From the NCBI RefSeq assembly GCF_000325745.1, contig NC_019907.1, positions 186,001 to 250,000 on the forward strand: a stretch of 64,000 nt of DNA, in the 5' to 3' direction. The notes beneath the pieces are model-generated. The model did no database searches, was not told the origin of the DNA, and was given only the letters and a program-made list of their open reading frames with translations. The position numbers and the translations under genes were made by a program. Shown in pieces: positions 20,622-32,043 of the stretch. The DNA comes from Liberibacter crescens BT-1. GTDB taxonomy: Bacteria; Pseudomonadota; Alphaproteobacteria; Rhizobiales; Rhizobiaceae. How positions within the stretch are numbered: position 1 is the stretch's first letter; each line of letters starts with the position of its first letter.

Positions 20622-20983
20622 TTGCTTTTAAATAGTCAACCTTACAAAATTAGGAATGGAGATTACAAAGAAAGATCCATCATGTTTAAACCTGTGTTAT
20701 TTGAAGAAAAGATCTAAGTGTGTATAATATATATTTCTTAATATGATTAATACATCAATCTTTAAAATTGACAATACATAAAAAAATAAAATCCAGTATA
20801 CGTTCAATAGTATAAAAGAATTTTTAAGATAACTATTTTATAATACGTGTTCACTAAACTTACTTAAACTTTACGTATGAAACGTCGAAAAAATCTTTAA
20901 AATTATTATTAAACTGTTTATTAACTTTTAAAACATTCGAAAATAATTACTTATAAAAATCCTAAATAAAAATAATTTTTTAC
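20622..20983. other. Intergenic region upstream of rplY
   Basis: About 360 bp of very AT-rich DNA between rplY and the end of carD, both on the minus strand. I see no gene or RNA. It probably holds the rplY promoter. Confidence 0.4.
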
Positions 20984-21547
20984 TTATGCTGCAACTTCTT
21001 GGCTTCCGTCTACAGATTTCTTTTGATTAGATCCTTTGGACAGATTTATTTCAATTAAACGAACTGCTTCTGTTTCAGATATGTGGTTTACTGCGGCTAT
21101 TTCTCTAACCATCCTGTCTAGGGCAGACTCATAGAGTTGACGTTCGGAATATGATTTTTCAGGTTGATTGCTTGTTCGATGCAGGTCACGTACAACTTCT
21201 GCAATAGCTATTAAGTCTCCAGAGTTTATCTTTGCATCATATTCTTGAGCCCGACGAGACCACATTGTCCTCTTTACACGTGCTTTTCCTTGCACTAATC
21301 TTAAAGCTCGCTCTATAAATTGAGTTTCTGAGAGCTTTCGCATTCCAATATTTATTGCTTTACTCACCGGGACCTTAAGGCACATTTTGTCTTTATCAAA
21401 TGCAATGACAAAATACTCTAGTCTCATTCCTGCAATTTCTTGTTCTTCTATCGCTGTAATAGTTCCAACACCATGAGCTGGGTAAACAATGGACTCTCCA
21501 GTTTTGAATCCTTGGCTGACTGCAGCCTTCTTTTGTTTATAAATCAT
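20984..21547 (-). CDS. carD: CarD family transcriptional regulator
   Basis: RNA-polymerase-binding regulator that stabilises open promoter complexes. The 187-residue protein has the N-terminal CarD/TRCF RNAP-interaction domain (GFKTGESIVYPAHGVGTITAIEE) and an alpha-helical C-terminal domain with the typical VKRTMWSRRAQEYDAKINSGDL stretch in which basic and Trp residues contact DNA. I chose ATG at 21547 because AGGAGG lies 9 bases upstream. It follows fdxA by 258 bp on the same strand, a pair conserved in Rhizobiales. Confidence 0.92.
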   Translation of the reverse strand: MIYKQKKAAVSQGFKTGESIVYPAHGVGTITAIEEQEIAGMRLEYFVIAFDKDKMCLKVPVSKAINIGMRKLSETQFIERALRLVQGKARVKRTMWSRRAQEYDAKINSGDLIAIAEVVRDLHRTSNQPEKSYSERQLYESALDRMVREIAAVNHISETEAVRLIEINLSKGSNQKKSVDGSQEVAA

Positions 21548-21814
21548 TCCAAACACCCTCCTTACGCACTAAACATCATTTTTGATATCAGAATTAACAC
21601 CCATGACAAAAGAAAATGCTAGCTAATTACATGAAACATTCAGAGAATCATTCTAATCACCTAAAAAGCCGCATAAAAAGCTTTATAAATAAAATAATAA
21701 CACTCTGTTTTATAACGAAACAGCCTATACCACAGAGGTAACGTATATCAGAAAAAAATGTAAATCAATAGTTAACTTTTAAGCCCATTAAATTAATCAA
21801 GTAATGGTTAATTA

Positions 21815-22156
21815 CTATTGGTCATTTGCTCCCGGGTTGGGAGAAAAATAATTTTCGTATTTGTTCTCAACCCCATCCATTTTTTTTGCATCGGGTAATG
21901 GTTCATGTTTAGTTGTTATGTTTGGCCATTTATTAGAAAATTCTGCATTTATTTTTAGCCACATATCAAGTCCAGGTTCGGTATCAGGCTTAATTGCGTT
22001 TATAGGGCATTCAGGTTCACATACGCCGCAATCTATACATTCATCAGGATTTATAACGAGGAAATTTTCGCCTTCATAAAAACAATCCACAGGACATACT
22101 TCTACACAGTCTGTATACTTGCAGCAGATGCAATTTTCAGTGACTACATATGTCAT
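21815..22156 (-). CDS. fdxA: Seven-iron ferredoxin FdxA
   Basis: Small electron carrier of 113 residues with one 3Fe-4S and one 4Fe-4S cluster. Cluster cysteines are in [18 protein letters not shown] (C9, C17, C21) and [13 protein letters not shown] (C40, C43, C46, C50). The C-terminal extension ([19 protein letters not shown]) is typical of alphaproteobacterial FdxA. In relatives an S4-domain RNA-binding gene lies just upstream; here the 790 bp beyond the start contain no gene. Confidence 0.95.
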   Translation of the reverse strand: MTYVVTENCICCKYTDCVEVCPVDCFYEGENFLVINPDECIDCGVCEPECPINAIKPDTEPGLDMWLKINAEFSNKWPNITTKHEPLPDAKKMDGVENKYENYFSPNPGANDQ

Positions 22157-22949
22157 TGGCAGCTCCGTTTTTCGTGGTATAAATATGATTATGCTATCTA
22201 TTATAGATTATGTTCTTTTTCGTTGTATTTATATAAAAACTGTCTTTATGCTTGCTATATTTTTTTAAACCTTATCATTAATTTTTAATGCTTAAAAAAT
22301 ATTTTGTCATGTGAATTAATGTAAAGATAACCGAAAAAAACCATTTTTTATTTTTGTAAGTTAAAAAACTGATTTTCAGTAATGTTTATACTATGTATAG
22401 TATGTTTTTATAATTTTTAAATGAAGAGATTATCAAAAGATAACAGTTTTCATTTATGAATGTAAGTTGATAAAGCTTGCATTTTTTTAATTTTTATTTA
22501 AAATTTCATCCCTAAGTATAAAGTTCTTTTTTAAAGATTTAGTGTTGATTATGAGCTTATTATCTTTAATAATTAGAAGTATTTTTATACAACTACTCTC
22601 TTTTGGAGTTTGTTGGAGTGGCAGGTGCTATTTTATTTTCAGAAGTGAAATTTTAGTTGCATTTTTAAAGGTTTCTAATCAATAAAGAGTATTTTTTGAC
22701 AAGCTTTCTTTTTTTAATCAATCGATAGGAATTTAAGATTTAAAGTGTAGTTTTTAACAGTAGATGGCTCGTATTAATGAGCTTTAGGGTTTTTGGGTTT
22801 ATGATGTTTTAAAGTTCTTGCGCTGTAATTTAAATATGTAGCCAATCATGTTGGTCTACAGTATTTGAAAAATATTGTAAATTCTGCAAAATTTTTTATA
22901 ACACAAGGAGTATCTTGCTTGGTTAAGGCACTGAAGCTAATATAATTAG
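22157..22949. other. Long non-coding region between fdxA and the TerC-CBS gene
   Basis: Nearly 800 bp, one of the two longest empty stretches in the window. Both strands are broken by stops. The longest frame is about 44 codons at 22551-22685, with no recognisable similarity. No tRNA-like fold or strong terminator was seen. It carries divergent promoters and is probably eroded former coding DNA; the S4-domain gene normally upstream of fdxA is missing here. Confidence 0.45.
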
Positions 22950-24503
22950 ATGTTGTTTAACTGGATATATGATTTTTCTTCATGGGTTGGTCTTGCTACC
23001 TTAATTATTCTTGAGATTGTCCTCGGTATAGATAATCTGATTTTTATTACAATTCTTGCTGATAAGTTACCTCAATTTCAAAGATACAAGGCATTGATTT
23101 TTGGACTCTTGTCTGCAATGCTTATGCGTATTGCTTCGTTGGTATTTATATCTTGGGTTGTTACTTTAAAACAACCAATTTTCTTTGTTTATAATTTTAA
23201 CTTTTCTGGGCGTGATATTATTTTAGTAATTGGTGGTTTATTTCTCCTTTTTAAGGGGACTATGGAATTACATGTGCGCTTAGAAGGTCCAGATGATTTT
23301 GATGAAAAAAGAAAATTTATCCATCCTGTTTTTTGGCAAGTAATTGTGCAAATAGTTGTTCTGGATGCAATCTTTTCTCTTGATAGTGTTATTACTGCAG
23401 TTGGAATGGTGCAGAATTTAGAAGTGATGGTTATCGCTATTGTTGTATCCGTTCTCATGATGATGGCGGTTTCAAAACCAATAATAGGTTTTGTCTCTCG
23501 TCACCCAACTGTGGTCATTCTTTGTCTTGGATTCCTTATGATGATAGGTTTTTCTCTTATTGTTGAAGGATTCGGATTTCATATTCCTAAGGGATATTTA
23601 TACGTTGGTATTGGTTTTTCAATTATCATTGAGGGTTTTAACCAGATAGCCAGGCGTAATCGTGAGCGGATTATTATTACTTCAAATTTGCGTGCCAAAA
23701 CGGCTGATACAGTACTTCGTTTGTTAGGTGGTAAGCGAGTACAGCAATCAAGTCTTAATATTAAGGCTGAAACTCTTGAAGAGCAGGAAAATAATATGCA
23801 AGTTTTTTCTGAAGAAGAAAAAGATATGATTCAAGGAGTTTTGACTCTTGCTGATCGTCCTGCAAAGTCAATCATGACTCCTCGGACAGATATCGTATGG
23901 CTTGATATAGATCATTCTTCTAAAGATTTACAACGACAAATTCTTGAGTTAGGTCATTCTCGTTTTCCTGTTGCTAGAGGCAGTCTTGATACTTTTATTG
24001 GCGTAGTCTCAGCACGGGATTTACTTCGGGATCTTCTTGAACATGGAAAAATCAACCCAGAGCAATCCATCAGGCAGCCTTTAATGGTTCATGAGAGTAC
24101 TAGTGCTTTAAAGTTGATGGAGCAGCTTCGTAAATCATCTCAAACAGTAGCCATGGTGTTAGATGAATATGGAGCTTTAGAAGGAATGGTTACGCCTGCT
24201 AATATTCTAGAAGCTATTGCTGGTGAATTTCCTGGAGAAGACGATGAAAAACTTGATATTGCAGCAGCAGAGGATGGTTCATTAACAGTTGATGGTTGGA
24301 TTGATGTGCGTCATGCTTCAAAACTTTTTGGTATTAATCTTGTAGACGAAGATGATCGCTACTCTACTTTAGCTGGGTTTATTCTCTGGAAACTTGGACA
24401 TTTGCCTCAAGAAGGAGAGTTTTTTACAGAAAAATATCTTAAATTTGAGATTGTAAAACTTAATGGACGTAATATTGATCGTGTAAAAGTTAGTAGGTTG
24501 TGA
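22950..24503 (+). CDS. TerC-family membrane protein with CBS and CorC_HlyC domains
   Basis: A 517-residue inner-membrane protein. The N-terminal half is a TerC domain with about seven membrane spans and the acidic membrane motifs [11 protein letters not shown] near residue 22 and [15 protein letters not shown] near residue 138, which probably bind metal. A pair of CBS domains ([13 protein letters not shown] near residue 306, [19 protein letters not shown] near 404) and a C-terminal CorC_HlyC domain follow. The family is linked to metal homeostasis, for example manganese efflux, and to membrane-protein metallation. The exact substrate here is unknown. Confidence 0.88.
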   Translation: MLFNWIYDFSSWVGLATLIILEIVLGIDNLIFITILADKLPQFQRYKALIFGLLSAMLMRIASLVFISWVVTLKQPIFFVYNFNFSGRDIILVIGGLFLLFKGTMELHVRLEGPDDFDEKRKFIHPVFWQVIVQIVVLDAIFSLDSVITAVGMVQNLEVMVIAIVVSVLMMMAVSKPIIGFVSRHPTVVILCLGFLMMIGFSLIVEGFGFHIPKGYLYVGIGFSIIIEGFNQIARRNRERIIITSNLRAKTADTVLRLLGGKRVQQSSLNIKAETLEEQENNMQVFSEEEKDMIQGVLTLADRPAKSIMTPRTDIVWLDIDHSSKDLQRQILELGHSRFPVARGSLDTFIGVVSARDLLRDLLEHGKINPEQSIRQPLMVHESTSALKLMEQLRKSSQTVAMVLDEYGALEGMVTPANILEAIAGEFPGEDDEKLDIAAAEDGSLTVDGWIDVRHASKLFGINLVDEDDRYSTLAGFILWKLGHLPQEGEFFTEKYLKFEIVKLNGRNIDRVKVSRL

Positions 24504-24650
24504 TGTCATTATGTATATAAAGTTAATGTTGGTATAATTGAAGTGTTATATTCTTATGATAAAATTACTTAAAGCTAGTTTTTATGCTAATGTTTTCAGA
24601 ATTGATTGTGTTCAATTAAAGTTTTAGAAGAGTTTTTTAAAGATTAAATT

Positions 24651-26213
24651 ATGATTAAGATAGATCATCCAGATACAGTTATCATTATTGATTTTGGGAG
24701 TCAGGTAACTCAACTTATTGCTCGTCGTGTCCGTGAAGCGAAGGTTTATTGTGAAATTGTTCCATTCCAGAATGCGTCTGTTTCGTTTAAAAGTTTGAAG
24801 CCAAAAGCAGTTATTCTTTCAGGGAGTCCTGCTTCCGTATACAATCAAGGAAGTCCACATATTCCACAAGAAATATTTGATTCAAAAATTCCTCTTTTAG
24901 GAATTTGTTATGGACAACAAGTGATGTGTATGCAATTAGGAGGAAAAATAGAAAGTTCTTCTAAACGCGAATTCGGTCGTGTATTCATTAAAATGAAAAA
25001 AGAGTGTTCTTTAACTAAAGATCTTTGGAATAAAGATGAGCATTATCAAGTTTGGATGAGCCATGGAGATCGAATTACAGCTATTCCTAAAGGATTTGAG
25101 GTAATTGCAACTTCAGATACTGCTCCTTTTGCTTTCATTGCTGATGAGAATAGAAAATATTATGCTGTTCAGTTTCATCCTGAAGTAGTTCATACACCCG
25201 ATGGTGCAAAATTGATATCAAACTTTTTACACAATGTGGTTGGTATTCAAAATTATTGGACCATGTCAGACTATCGTAGTAAAATTGTTAATGCAATTAA
25301 AGAAAAAGTAGGAAACAATAAAGTAATTTGTGCATTGTCAGGAGGAGTTGATTCTTCAGTGGCTGCATTACTTATACATGAGGCAATAGGTAAAAATCTT
25401 ACATGTATTTTTGTGGATCATGGATTTATGCGTGAAAGCGAAGCCGCTGATGTTGTTTCTATGTTTGAAAAATATTATGGCTTTCCATTAATTTCTGTGG
25501 ATGCTTCCCAGCGTTTTATTCATAAATTAGCAGGCATTAGAGATCCTGAGCTTAAGAGAAAAATAATAGGGGGTTTATTTATTGAAGTTTTTGAAGAAGA
25601 GGCAAAAAAGCTTGATGATGTAAAATTCCTTGGACAAGGTACAATATATCCAGATGTTATTGAGAGTGTTTCTTTTAATGGGAGTGTTTCGTCTGTTATA
25701 AAATCACATCATAATGTTGGAGGTCTTCCTGAACATATGAATTTACAATTGGTAGAACCAATTCGTGAACTTTTTAAAGATGAAGTACGTTTACTTGGAA
25801 AAGAAATGGGGTTGCCCAAGGATTTTGTGAGACGACATCCATTTCCAGGGCCAGGTCTTGCTATTCGTTGTGTTGGCATGGTTACACAGCATAAAATTGA
25901 AATTTTACGTAAAGCGGATGCAATTTATCTTAATGAAATTGTTAAAGCTGGTCTTTATGATAAAATATGGCAGGCATTTGTTGTATTGCTTCCAGTGAAA
26001 ACTGTTGGAGTTATGGGTGATGAACGAACGTATGAATATGTTTGTGCACTTCGTGCTGTAACATCCATAGATGGTATGACTTCTGATTTTTATCATCATG
26101 ATATGAGCTTTTTAAGCCATGTTTCTAATCGTATTGTTAATGAGGTAAAAGGTGTTAACAGAGTAGTGTACGATATAAGTTCAAAGCCACCTGCAACAAT
26201 TGAGTGGGAGTAA
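24651..26213 (+). CDS. guaA: GMP synthase (glutamine-hydrolysing)
   Basis: Converts XMP to GMP using glutamine and ATP, the last step of GMP synthesis. The 520-residue protein has a class I glutamine amidotransferase domain (nucleophile Cys86 in GICYGQQ, His-Glu in [11 protein letters not shown]), an ATP-pyrophosphatase domain with the P-loop SGGVDSS near residue 230, and the dimerisation domain ending in PPATIEWE. Length and end match rhizobial GuaA. The remnant of a histidine kinase gene runs into its 3' end from the opposite strand, so the intergenic DNA has been deleted to almost nothing. Confidence 0.96.
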   Translation: MIKIDHPDTVIIIDFGSQVTQLIARRVREAKVYCEIVPFQNASVSFKSLKPKAVILSGSPASVYNQGSPHIPQEIFDSKIPLLGICYGQQVMCMQLGGKIESSSKREFGRVFIKMKKECSLTKDLWNKDEHYQVWMSHGDRITAIPKGFEVIATSDTAPFAFIADENRKYYAVQFHPEVVHTPDGAKLISNFLHNVVGIQNYWTMSDYRSKIVNAIKEKVGNNKVICALSGGVDSSVAALLIHEAIGKNLTCIFVDHGFMRESEAADVVSMFEKYYGFPLISVDASQRFIHKLAGIRDPELKRKIIGGLFIEVFEEEAKKLDDVKFLGQGTIYPDVIESVSFNGSVSSVIKSHHNVGGLPEHMNLQLVEPIRELFKDEVRLLGKEMGLPKDFVRRHPFPGPGLAIRCVGMVTQHKIEILRKADAIYLNEIVKAGLYDKIWQAFVVLLPVKTVGVMGDERTYEYVCALRAVTSIDGMTSDFYHHDMSFLSHVSNRIVNEVKGVNRVVYDISSKPPATIEWE

Positions 26214-26229
26214 ATTTTGATACTACAAA

Positions 26230-28864
26230 ATAATGTGCGTATTCAATATAGCGAGAATGTCTAATAAACCCAAAGCATTGATTAATCAGTATTTCAGAGA
26301 AGCCTATTATAGTATTAAGAGGGAGACGAATCTCATTACTAACGTAAGCTAATAAAGATCTTTTTTGATCAATAGATTCTTCTTCTACCTGTTGAGTTTT
26401 ATACAGCTTCTTCATTGTGTTTTAATTGAACGACATCTTGTAATGTAGCATAGTAACCAGAAGAAGATAAAAGTTTTTTTATAGTTAAAAAAATTGGAAT
26501 TGAATCGCCATTTGCTTTACGCCCAAAGACTTCTTTCCACTGATTTAAAAGGTGAAAGGCATTATCGGTAGAAATATCATCAAGATAATCAGTTATAATT
26601 TTTTGACTCTCAGAAGAAAAGAGTATTGTAAAAGATTTTCCATTTATTTCTTCTGATGTATAGTTAAAAAGCAAGGTGGCAGGGTGATTTATGGACTGGA
26701 TTTTTCTGTCAGGGCTTATAATAACTATACCATTTGATGCAGTTTCCAAGATGGAGTTCAGCTGAGTTATTTCAGTTTCGAGCGCATGTATATAAGCTTT
26801 TATTCTTTTTTCGTATTTTGGAGCGATATTATTAGGTTCATGATATTCATATTCTTCAATGAGAGGAACAACTGTTAGGCTCAATAACTTTTGTCCTTCC
26901 CACAATATTGAATGTAAACGAACTGATACGGGAATAAATGTACCATCAGAACATAGAATTGAGATTGTACTAGAGTGTTCGCTATTTTTTTGTGAATGTT
27001 GAGGTTCTAATAATTTCGATAATCCTCCTGCAGTTTCAATCTCTTCATGCGATTTATAGCCAGTAAGTATAAGGAAAGCTAAATTTGTGTAGTATATACG
27101 GTGACCGGAATATATAAGTAAAGGTATGGAAATACTGTCAATATTATCTACAGAGAGACCGTAACCTTCGTGGACCCATTTTGGTAATTTGACACTGCAA
27201 TTTGATTTATATTTAAAGGTCTCTTTTTGAGAGGATTGATTTTTTTCTATAGGTTGATGAAGGGCTGTGGTTTCTTGTGTGTTGATTTGTTTGTTATGCG
27301 TATTTGTATTCGGTGTTGAATTGAGTACATCAGAGTTATCATTTTTTCGTAGATGGTTGCTACTATCTTCAAGAGCATCTTTTCCAGAATGACTTAATGT
27401 ATCAAAGTTCAGCATCTGATATTTAGAAAACAAAATTATTTTTTCTGATATATCATCAGAATTTGAAAGGAAAGGATTTTGTTGTTCTAGTAATGAGAGT
27501 TCTTTTTTATCTTTTATCTCTTTAGGTATCAGAGAAAAGCTCGTATCTTGAGGAAGATTTGCGTTTGTTTCGTAAGAATATTTTACTTTTATTTTCTCTG
27601 CAAGAGAATTAAAAATATTGTTTATCATAAGACCAGTTTTGAGTGAATCAGTGATGGCTTCAGAAATTCGGATAATGCCAAAGCCTCTAAAGCCATCAAA
27701 TTTACGGTCGCGCGTGTATGTTGGAAGAGCAGCAAAATCTATCGGAACTTTTAGGTCAGTATTTTCTATAGGCCAATATGTGTTTTCTATTGACCATGTA
27801 TTTTGCTGTTTTAATAATTCAGGAATGTGTCCTTCAGGATCTAAATTTAGAATAACATTTAAGTCATTGAAATTAATGCCAATAATACTTGCGGCATATG
27901 GGCCAATTGTTTCAGGGAGTTCTTTTGAAATTTCACAGAAGCATGTTTGTGCATTAACTTTCCATACGAATCTAACTACTCTTGGTTGTGCATTGAAGGT
28001 AAAAGGCGTTTTATTATCTATTTCTTGGTTTAGGTGATCAATTGTATTTATTTTCATTGATTCAAATTCAGTAGATTGTTGTGATTGCATTTTTATCTCT
28101 TCTGAGAGAGTCTCTGGGGTTTGTTCTTGGTCATTCATTCCTGTTATTTGTGTTTGTAAATTATCTTTATTTCCAGTATCGAAGTTTTCGAGACTAGATA
28201 TAGAAATTTCTTTTGTGAGTTCTTTTAAAGAATGAAGAGGATTAGTTTCAGTTTCAGAAGAAAGTGGTAATTCCATTATGTTATTTTGTATGAGAATTGG
28301 TTGTTTTATTAATCGTCTGGAACGTTTTTCTGAGCACATAGCCATTAACTGTGTTGCTTCTGAATTCACTTTGAGTTTTATGAAATGAGGAGATGCAGCT
28401 ATAATCTGACCTTCATTTCCAAGAGCAATAACATTGATATTGGAATTATCAAGACCTAAAATCATATGTTGTTCTTGTGTAATTTTAGGAAAAATTGAAT
28501 TTTCTAGAGATGCTACTAAGAGAATGACCACTTCATGTTCTTTTAGAGATATCATTTCAACAGTAACTTGTATAAGAAAGTTTTGAAAGTTAAAAGCAAT
28601 TAACATTATAAAATTGCGTAAATCTCCTGGTTTTTTAAGTTGATTAACGGCTGTTTGTAGTTGTCTGAAATAAACACTGGTATGATTTAGGCCTTTATTT
28701 AAAAAATTATAAATTGACGAATACCCAAATAAATTAGCAGCTATTCCATTTGTCCAAAGAAGATTTCTCATGTCTTTAGACAATAAAGCAACGGCTTTCC
28801 CTTCTACAAAAGACTTGCGTATCAATGGATGTACAGTGATATCTATGAAAGGGTGTTTCATCAT
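26230..28864 (-). pseudogene. Truncated PAS-domain sensor histidine kinase (PdhS/DivL-like)
   Basis: The large frame (26399-28864, 821 residues) begins with a PAS-like segment typical of alphaproteobacterial PdhS-type kinases (SKDMRNLLWTNGIAANLFGY) and ends in a PAS domain (ILETASNGIVIISPDRKIQSI). A one-base insertion near 26400 shifts the frame. The next frame continues the coiled linker and H-box, reading YVSNEIRLPLNTIIGFSEIL, with Asn (26335-26337) where the phospho-accepting His belongs. Similarity stops after RYIEYA, where the ATPase domain should begin, and the sequence meets guaA. So the gene lacks the His, the rest of the dimerisation domain and the whole catalytic domain. The N-terminal sensory part could still be made. 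Confidence 0.82.
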
Positions 28865-29118
28865 AGGAATTTTTGTACTCTTTTGGTTAAAGTGAAACGA
28901 AAAGTAAGATTAATTTAACTGTTCTTTAAATATATTAAATAGATAATAGTTATATTGTTTTGAATCCAGCATTGTTATTGCTAAGGTTTATTTAATTAAG
29001 CAATAAGGTTAACGTCATTTTCTTCAGGAAGAAATAAAGGGTTTTTATATTTTGTAAACTGAATTAGCTTGCAGAATTAATTTAACTGTCTTAATCTAAA
29101 AGATCTATGTTGTATCAT

Positions 29119-29195
29119 GCGGTTGTAGCTCAGTTGGTTAGAGCGCAGGTTTGTGGCACCTGAGGTCAGTGGTTCAATTCCACTCAACCGTACCA
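29119..29195 (+). tRNA. tRNA-His (anticodon GUG)
   Basis: A complete 77-nt cloverleaf with encoded CCA. The acceptor stem pairs GCGGTTG with CAACCGT, the D stem GCTC with GAGC, the anticodon stem CAGGT with ACCTG around loop TTGTGGC (anticodon GTG), and the T stem AGTGG with CCACT. The discriminator is A73 and no extra G-1 is encoded (the preceding base is T). This is the known alphaproteobacterial exception among tRNA-His species. Confidence 0.96.
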
Positions 29196-29212
29196 TTAAT
29201 TGATGTTGCATA

Positions 29213-29237
29213 AAAAATAAATATACAATTTATTTTT
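29213..29237 (+). terminator. Possible AT-only hairpin after tRNA-His
   Basis: A perfect 10-bp inverted repeat (AAAAATAAAT / ATTTATTTTT) around a 5-base loop, 17 bp after the tRNA, ending in a T run. It fits the place of a terminator, but the stem has no G or C and is weak. Confidence 0.3.
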
Positions 29238-29779
29238 CAGTAATTTAATGACAGCTTCTTAATGATCTCAATGAGCAACCCAAATTTAACCCTAAATATT
29301 TTACCTTTGGGTCTTTCAATAAATTTTTATCTTTGTAGCCTACATTGGGTTTTCAATAAGCTATTGATTAAATCAAATACATATTTGAAATAGAGTAAGT
29401 ATTAATATTGAGTTAATGCTAATAACAACTTTATACTATAAGTATATTTTATTGTAATAATCTCTTTTTACAGAAACAGAAATAGATTCCATAGTTTTTA
29501 TTTTTAAAAATGGTTTATGCTGGAATGATTAATTATCTTCTATCTCAGCCAATAGTACTAGACAACGAAAGGAAGTGATGTATTTTTTAAGTAATAAAAT
29601 ATGATATTGATTGATATATAAATATTTATAGCTAAATTATTTTTTCAATGGTATGTGATTGTTTTAATTAATAAATTAACGTATATCAACTGAAATTAGT
29701 TATTAAGAAATGCCTTTAAATATATAATATAAAATTACTTAAGCACTATAAATAGATTTTATTAAAAAAGGAACATAAG
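29238..29779. other. Non-coding stretch between tRNA-His and the Dabb gene
   Basis: About 540 bp of AT-rich DNA. I found no gene. A 7-bp inverted repeat (ACCCAAA near 29278, TTTGGGT near 29306) with a long loop is visible but not convincing as a structure. Confidence 0.4.
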
Positions 29780-30085
29780 CTGATTCGTCATATTGTTTTT
29801 TTTACTGCGCCAATTGAACATCATCAATCTGTACTTTCTGGACTGTCAATCCTTACTACTATTCCACACGCACATCTTTTAGAGATAGGGATTAATCTTC
29901 GAGTTGATCAATGGAGTAAAGAAATAGACTTTATAGTTTATGGAGAATTTTATGATCAACAAGCTTTAAAAGAATTTAAAGCACATCCTGTATATCAGGA
30001 GTCTATTGCTAGAGTTAAATCATTGCGGGACCTTCGCTTATCGGTTGATTATGATACTGAATCTGCAGTAAAGTCTGTCATTTAA
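29780..30085 (+). CDS. Dabb (stress-responsive A/B barrel) domain protein, CTG start
   Basis: A 101-residue protein of the Dabb family, dimeric ferredoxin-like barrels with mostly unknown roles. The family pattern is clear: IRHIVFFTAP at the N-terminus, then IPHAHLLEIGINL, DFIVYGEFYDQQALKEFKAHP and YQESIARVKSLRDLR. Relatives start MIRHIVFF; here the matching codon is CTG at 29780, with AAGGAA 5-6 bases upstream and no ATG, GTG or TTG in a suitable place. CTG is therefore the likely start, or else the gene is losing expression. The gene lies upstream of and convergent with gshB. Confidence 0.8.
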   Translation: MIRHIVFFTAPIEHHQSVLSGLSILTTIPHAHLLEIGINLRVDQWSKEIDFIVYGEFYDQQALKEFKAHPVYQESIARVKSLRDLRLSVDYDTESAVKSVI

Positions 30086-30285
30086 AATTATATTTCACTT
30101 GGCGTGATACTTAATGAAAATATTGTGTTTTTATATCTTAAGCTGTATTGATAAGGGATAGAGTTAACAGTAAATTTATATTCCCATTTTTAAAGATGTC
30201 GTAATTATCTAGAATAAGAGAATTTTTTAAGTAATAAAGACCTGTGATAATATATTTTAATATTTTTATTTTGGGCTTATATATT

Positions 30286-31230
30286 TTATAGTTTATTTTC
30301 AACAGAGTTCCAGAATAAAGAAGCAATATCGTTCCCTCCGAATTTTTGAACCTCACGAATACAAGTTGGTGAAGTAACATTGATTTCAGTGAGATATCCA
30401 CCTATTACATCGATACCTGTAAAAAATAAGCCACGTTCACGTAAACTTGCACCAATACGTCGGCATATTTCTTGTTCTTGAGAGGTTATTTCTTTTGGTT
30501 CTGCCCGTCCCCCAGCATGAATATTAGAGCGATTATCGTGTTCAGCATGTACTCGATTAATAGCACCGACAGGTTCCCCGTCTAAAAGTAGAATACGCGT
30601 GTCTCCTTCATGTATTTGAGGCAGGTATGCTTGTACAATAAAAGGTTCTTGGGATATTGTTAGCATAAGTTCTGTCAAAGAGGCAAAGTTGCGATCTTCC
30701 TTGGAGAGGTATAATACACCATGCCCACCATTGCCATATAGGGGCTTTAGAATAATATCACCTATTTCTACGCGAAACTTCATAATCTCATCGATATTAC
30801 GTGAGATCAATGTTGGAGGCATTAAGTCAGAAAATTCAAAAACAAAAAGTTTTTCAGGAGAATTACGTATCCAGAAAGGATTATTAAGGACAAGAGTCTG
30901 AGGATGAAGTCGTTCCAATAAATAGGTGCAGGTAATATATGCCATGTTAAAAGGAGGATCTTGACGTATTAGAACGACATCTATTTTTGATAAATCAATG
31001 ATTTCCGCTTCACCCAGTTCATAATGATTATCTTTGATATCTCGTAGGATCATTGGTTCAGCGTGAGCATAAATCTTGTTATTGCGCATAAAAAGTTGAT
31101 CAGGTGTATAGTGAAACAATTGATAACCGCGCGTTTGCGCTTCTAATCCTATAGCAAATGTTGCATCAGTATCTATATTAATAGATGAAACATGATTCAT
31201 CTGAATTGCTATAGTTTTAATCTTTCGCAT
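30286..31230 (-). CDS. gshB: Glutathione synthetase
   Basis: ATP-grasp enzyme that joins gamma-glutamylcysteine and glycine to give glutathione. The 314-residue protein has the N-terminal substrate domain ([20 protein letters not shown]), the ATP-binding loop region ([18 protein letters not shown] near residue 177), and the C-terminal [23 protein letters not shown] motif near residue 272 with metal-binding Glu and Asn. The length is normal. It is monocistronic here, with a long empty region upstream. Confidence 0.95.
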   Translation of the reverse strand: MRKIKTIAIQMNHVSSINIDTDATFAIGLEAQTRGYQLFHYTPDQLFMRNNKIYAHAEPMILRDIKDNHYELGEAEIIDLSKIDVVLIRQDPPFNMAYITCTYLLERLHPQTLVLNNPFWIRNSPEKLFVFEFSDLMPPTLISRNIDEIMKFRVEIGDIILKPLYGNGGHGVLYLSKEDRNFASLTELMLTISQEPFIVQAYLPQIHEGDTRILLLDGEPVGAINRVHAEHDNRSNIHAGGRAEPKEITSQEQEICRRIGASLRERGLFFTGIDVIGGYLTEINVTSPTCIREVQKFGGNDIASLFWNSVENKL

Positions 31231-32043
31231 ATCAGTTCCTTAAAACTTTTTTGCCTAAAAATATGATAATAGACTTAAATAATCTAGTAGATAAATCTGA
31301 TTAATAATATAATTATGTCGGATGCGATACAGTAATAAATATTGCACATCTGTAAGATTACTAAATGCTATTAGCACTTTTTTTCATATATCCGTTAATA
31401 CAGCTTTAACTCTAAAAAGTTTTTTCCTGACGTCTTGGACTCTCCTAAAAGAAGTTTGATAAAAGATATTCGCAGGAGATTTACGTGTCATGGTTAGAAA
31501 AAATTGCCCTGTGGATATGAGCTTCTACTTATGTTGCTTCTTGGTATTGATCTGAGAGGTGTTTATTTTTTCAATATCTCGTAGATTGAAGGGACTGATT
31601 GTCTAAGTCCTTTTAAGCAAATTGATTATAGTGTTATATTCTGAAACAGTTATATCTTTTTTGTTATGATATCTCTATTCGTTTTTTTGACGAGTTCTGC
31701 AGTGATAGATGAGTTTGGTAACGAGAGATGCAGGATAGAGACAAAAAAGAATGGCATTCTTTTTGAATAATTGATCATGTTTTTTGAACCATAATCAATA
31801 TGACGTACCTGTAGAATGCTGAAAAGTATAGAGTTTTAAATGGTAAATGATTGATTTATAATCAAAATCATATGATTAAATTTAGTTATATGATAATTTT
31901 TATATATCTTTTACATTGAATACTGCTCATTTTTAGTATTGAGATCAATATACAATTGACTTGATTTTTTGATAAACCATTAGGGTATTTTGTTAATAAA
32001 TAAAAATATTCATACAATATTCGCACAAGCTTAAGCTAATACT
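31231..32043. other. Long non-coding region between gshB and fliF
   Basis: About 810 bp with no frame of recognisable similarity on either strand. No tRNA or strong hairpin was seen. It contains divergent promoters for gshB and the fliF transcript. Its size suggests eroded genes; I looked for traces of a Mg-chelatase-like (yifB) gene and saw none that I could support. Confidence 0.45.

Noticed and set aside
22551-22685. A 44-codon frame with hydrophobic residues upstream of the TerC gene
   Set aside because: No ribosome-binding site, no recognisable family, and such frames occur by chance in AT-rich DNA.
26155-26230. Extension of the kinase frame into the 3' end of guaA
   Set aside because: This part is simply the antisense of guaA; kinase similarity ends before it.
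29278-29312. Inverted repeat ACCCAAA/TTTGGGT after tRNA-His
   Set aside because: Only 7 bp with a 21-base loop and no T run; too weak to call a terminator or RNA element.
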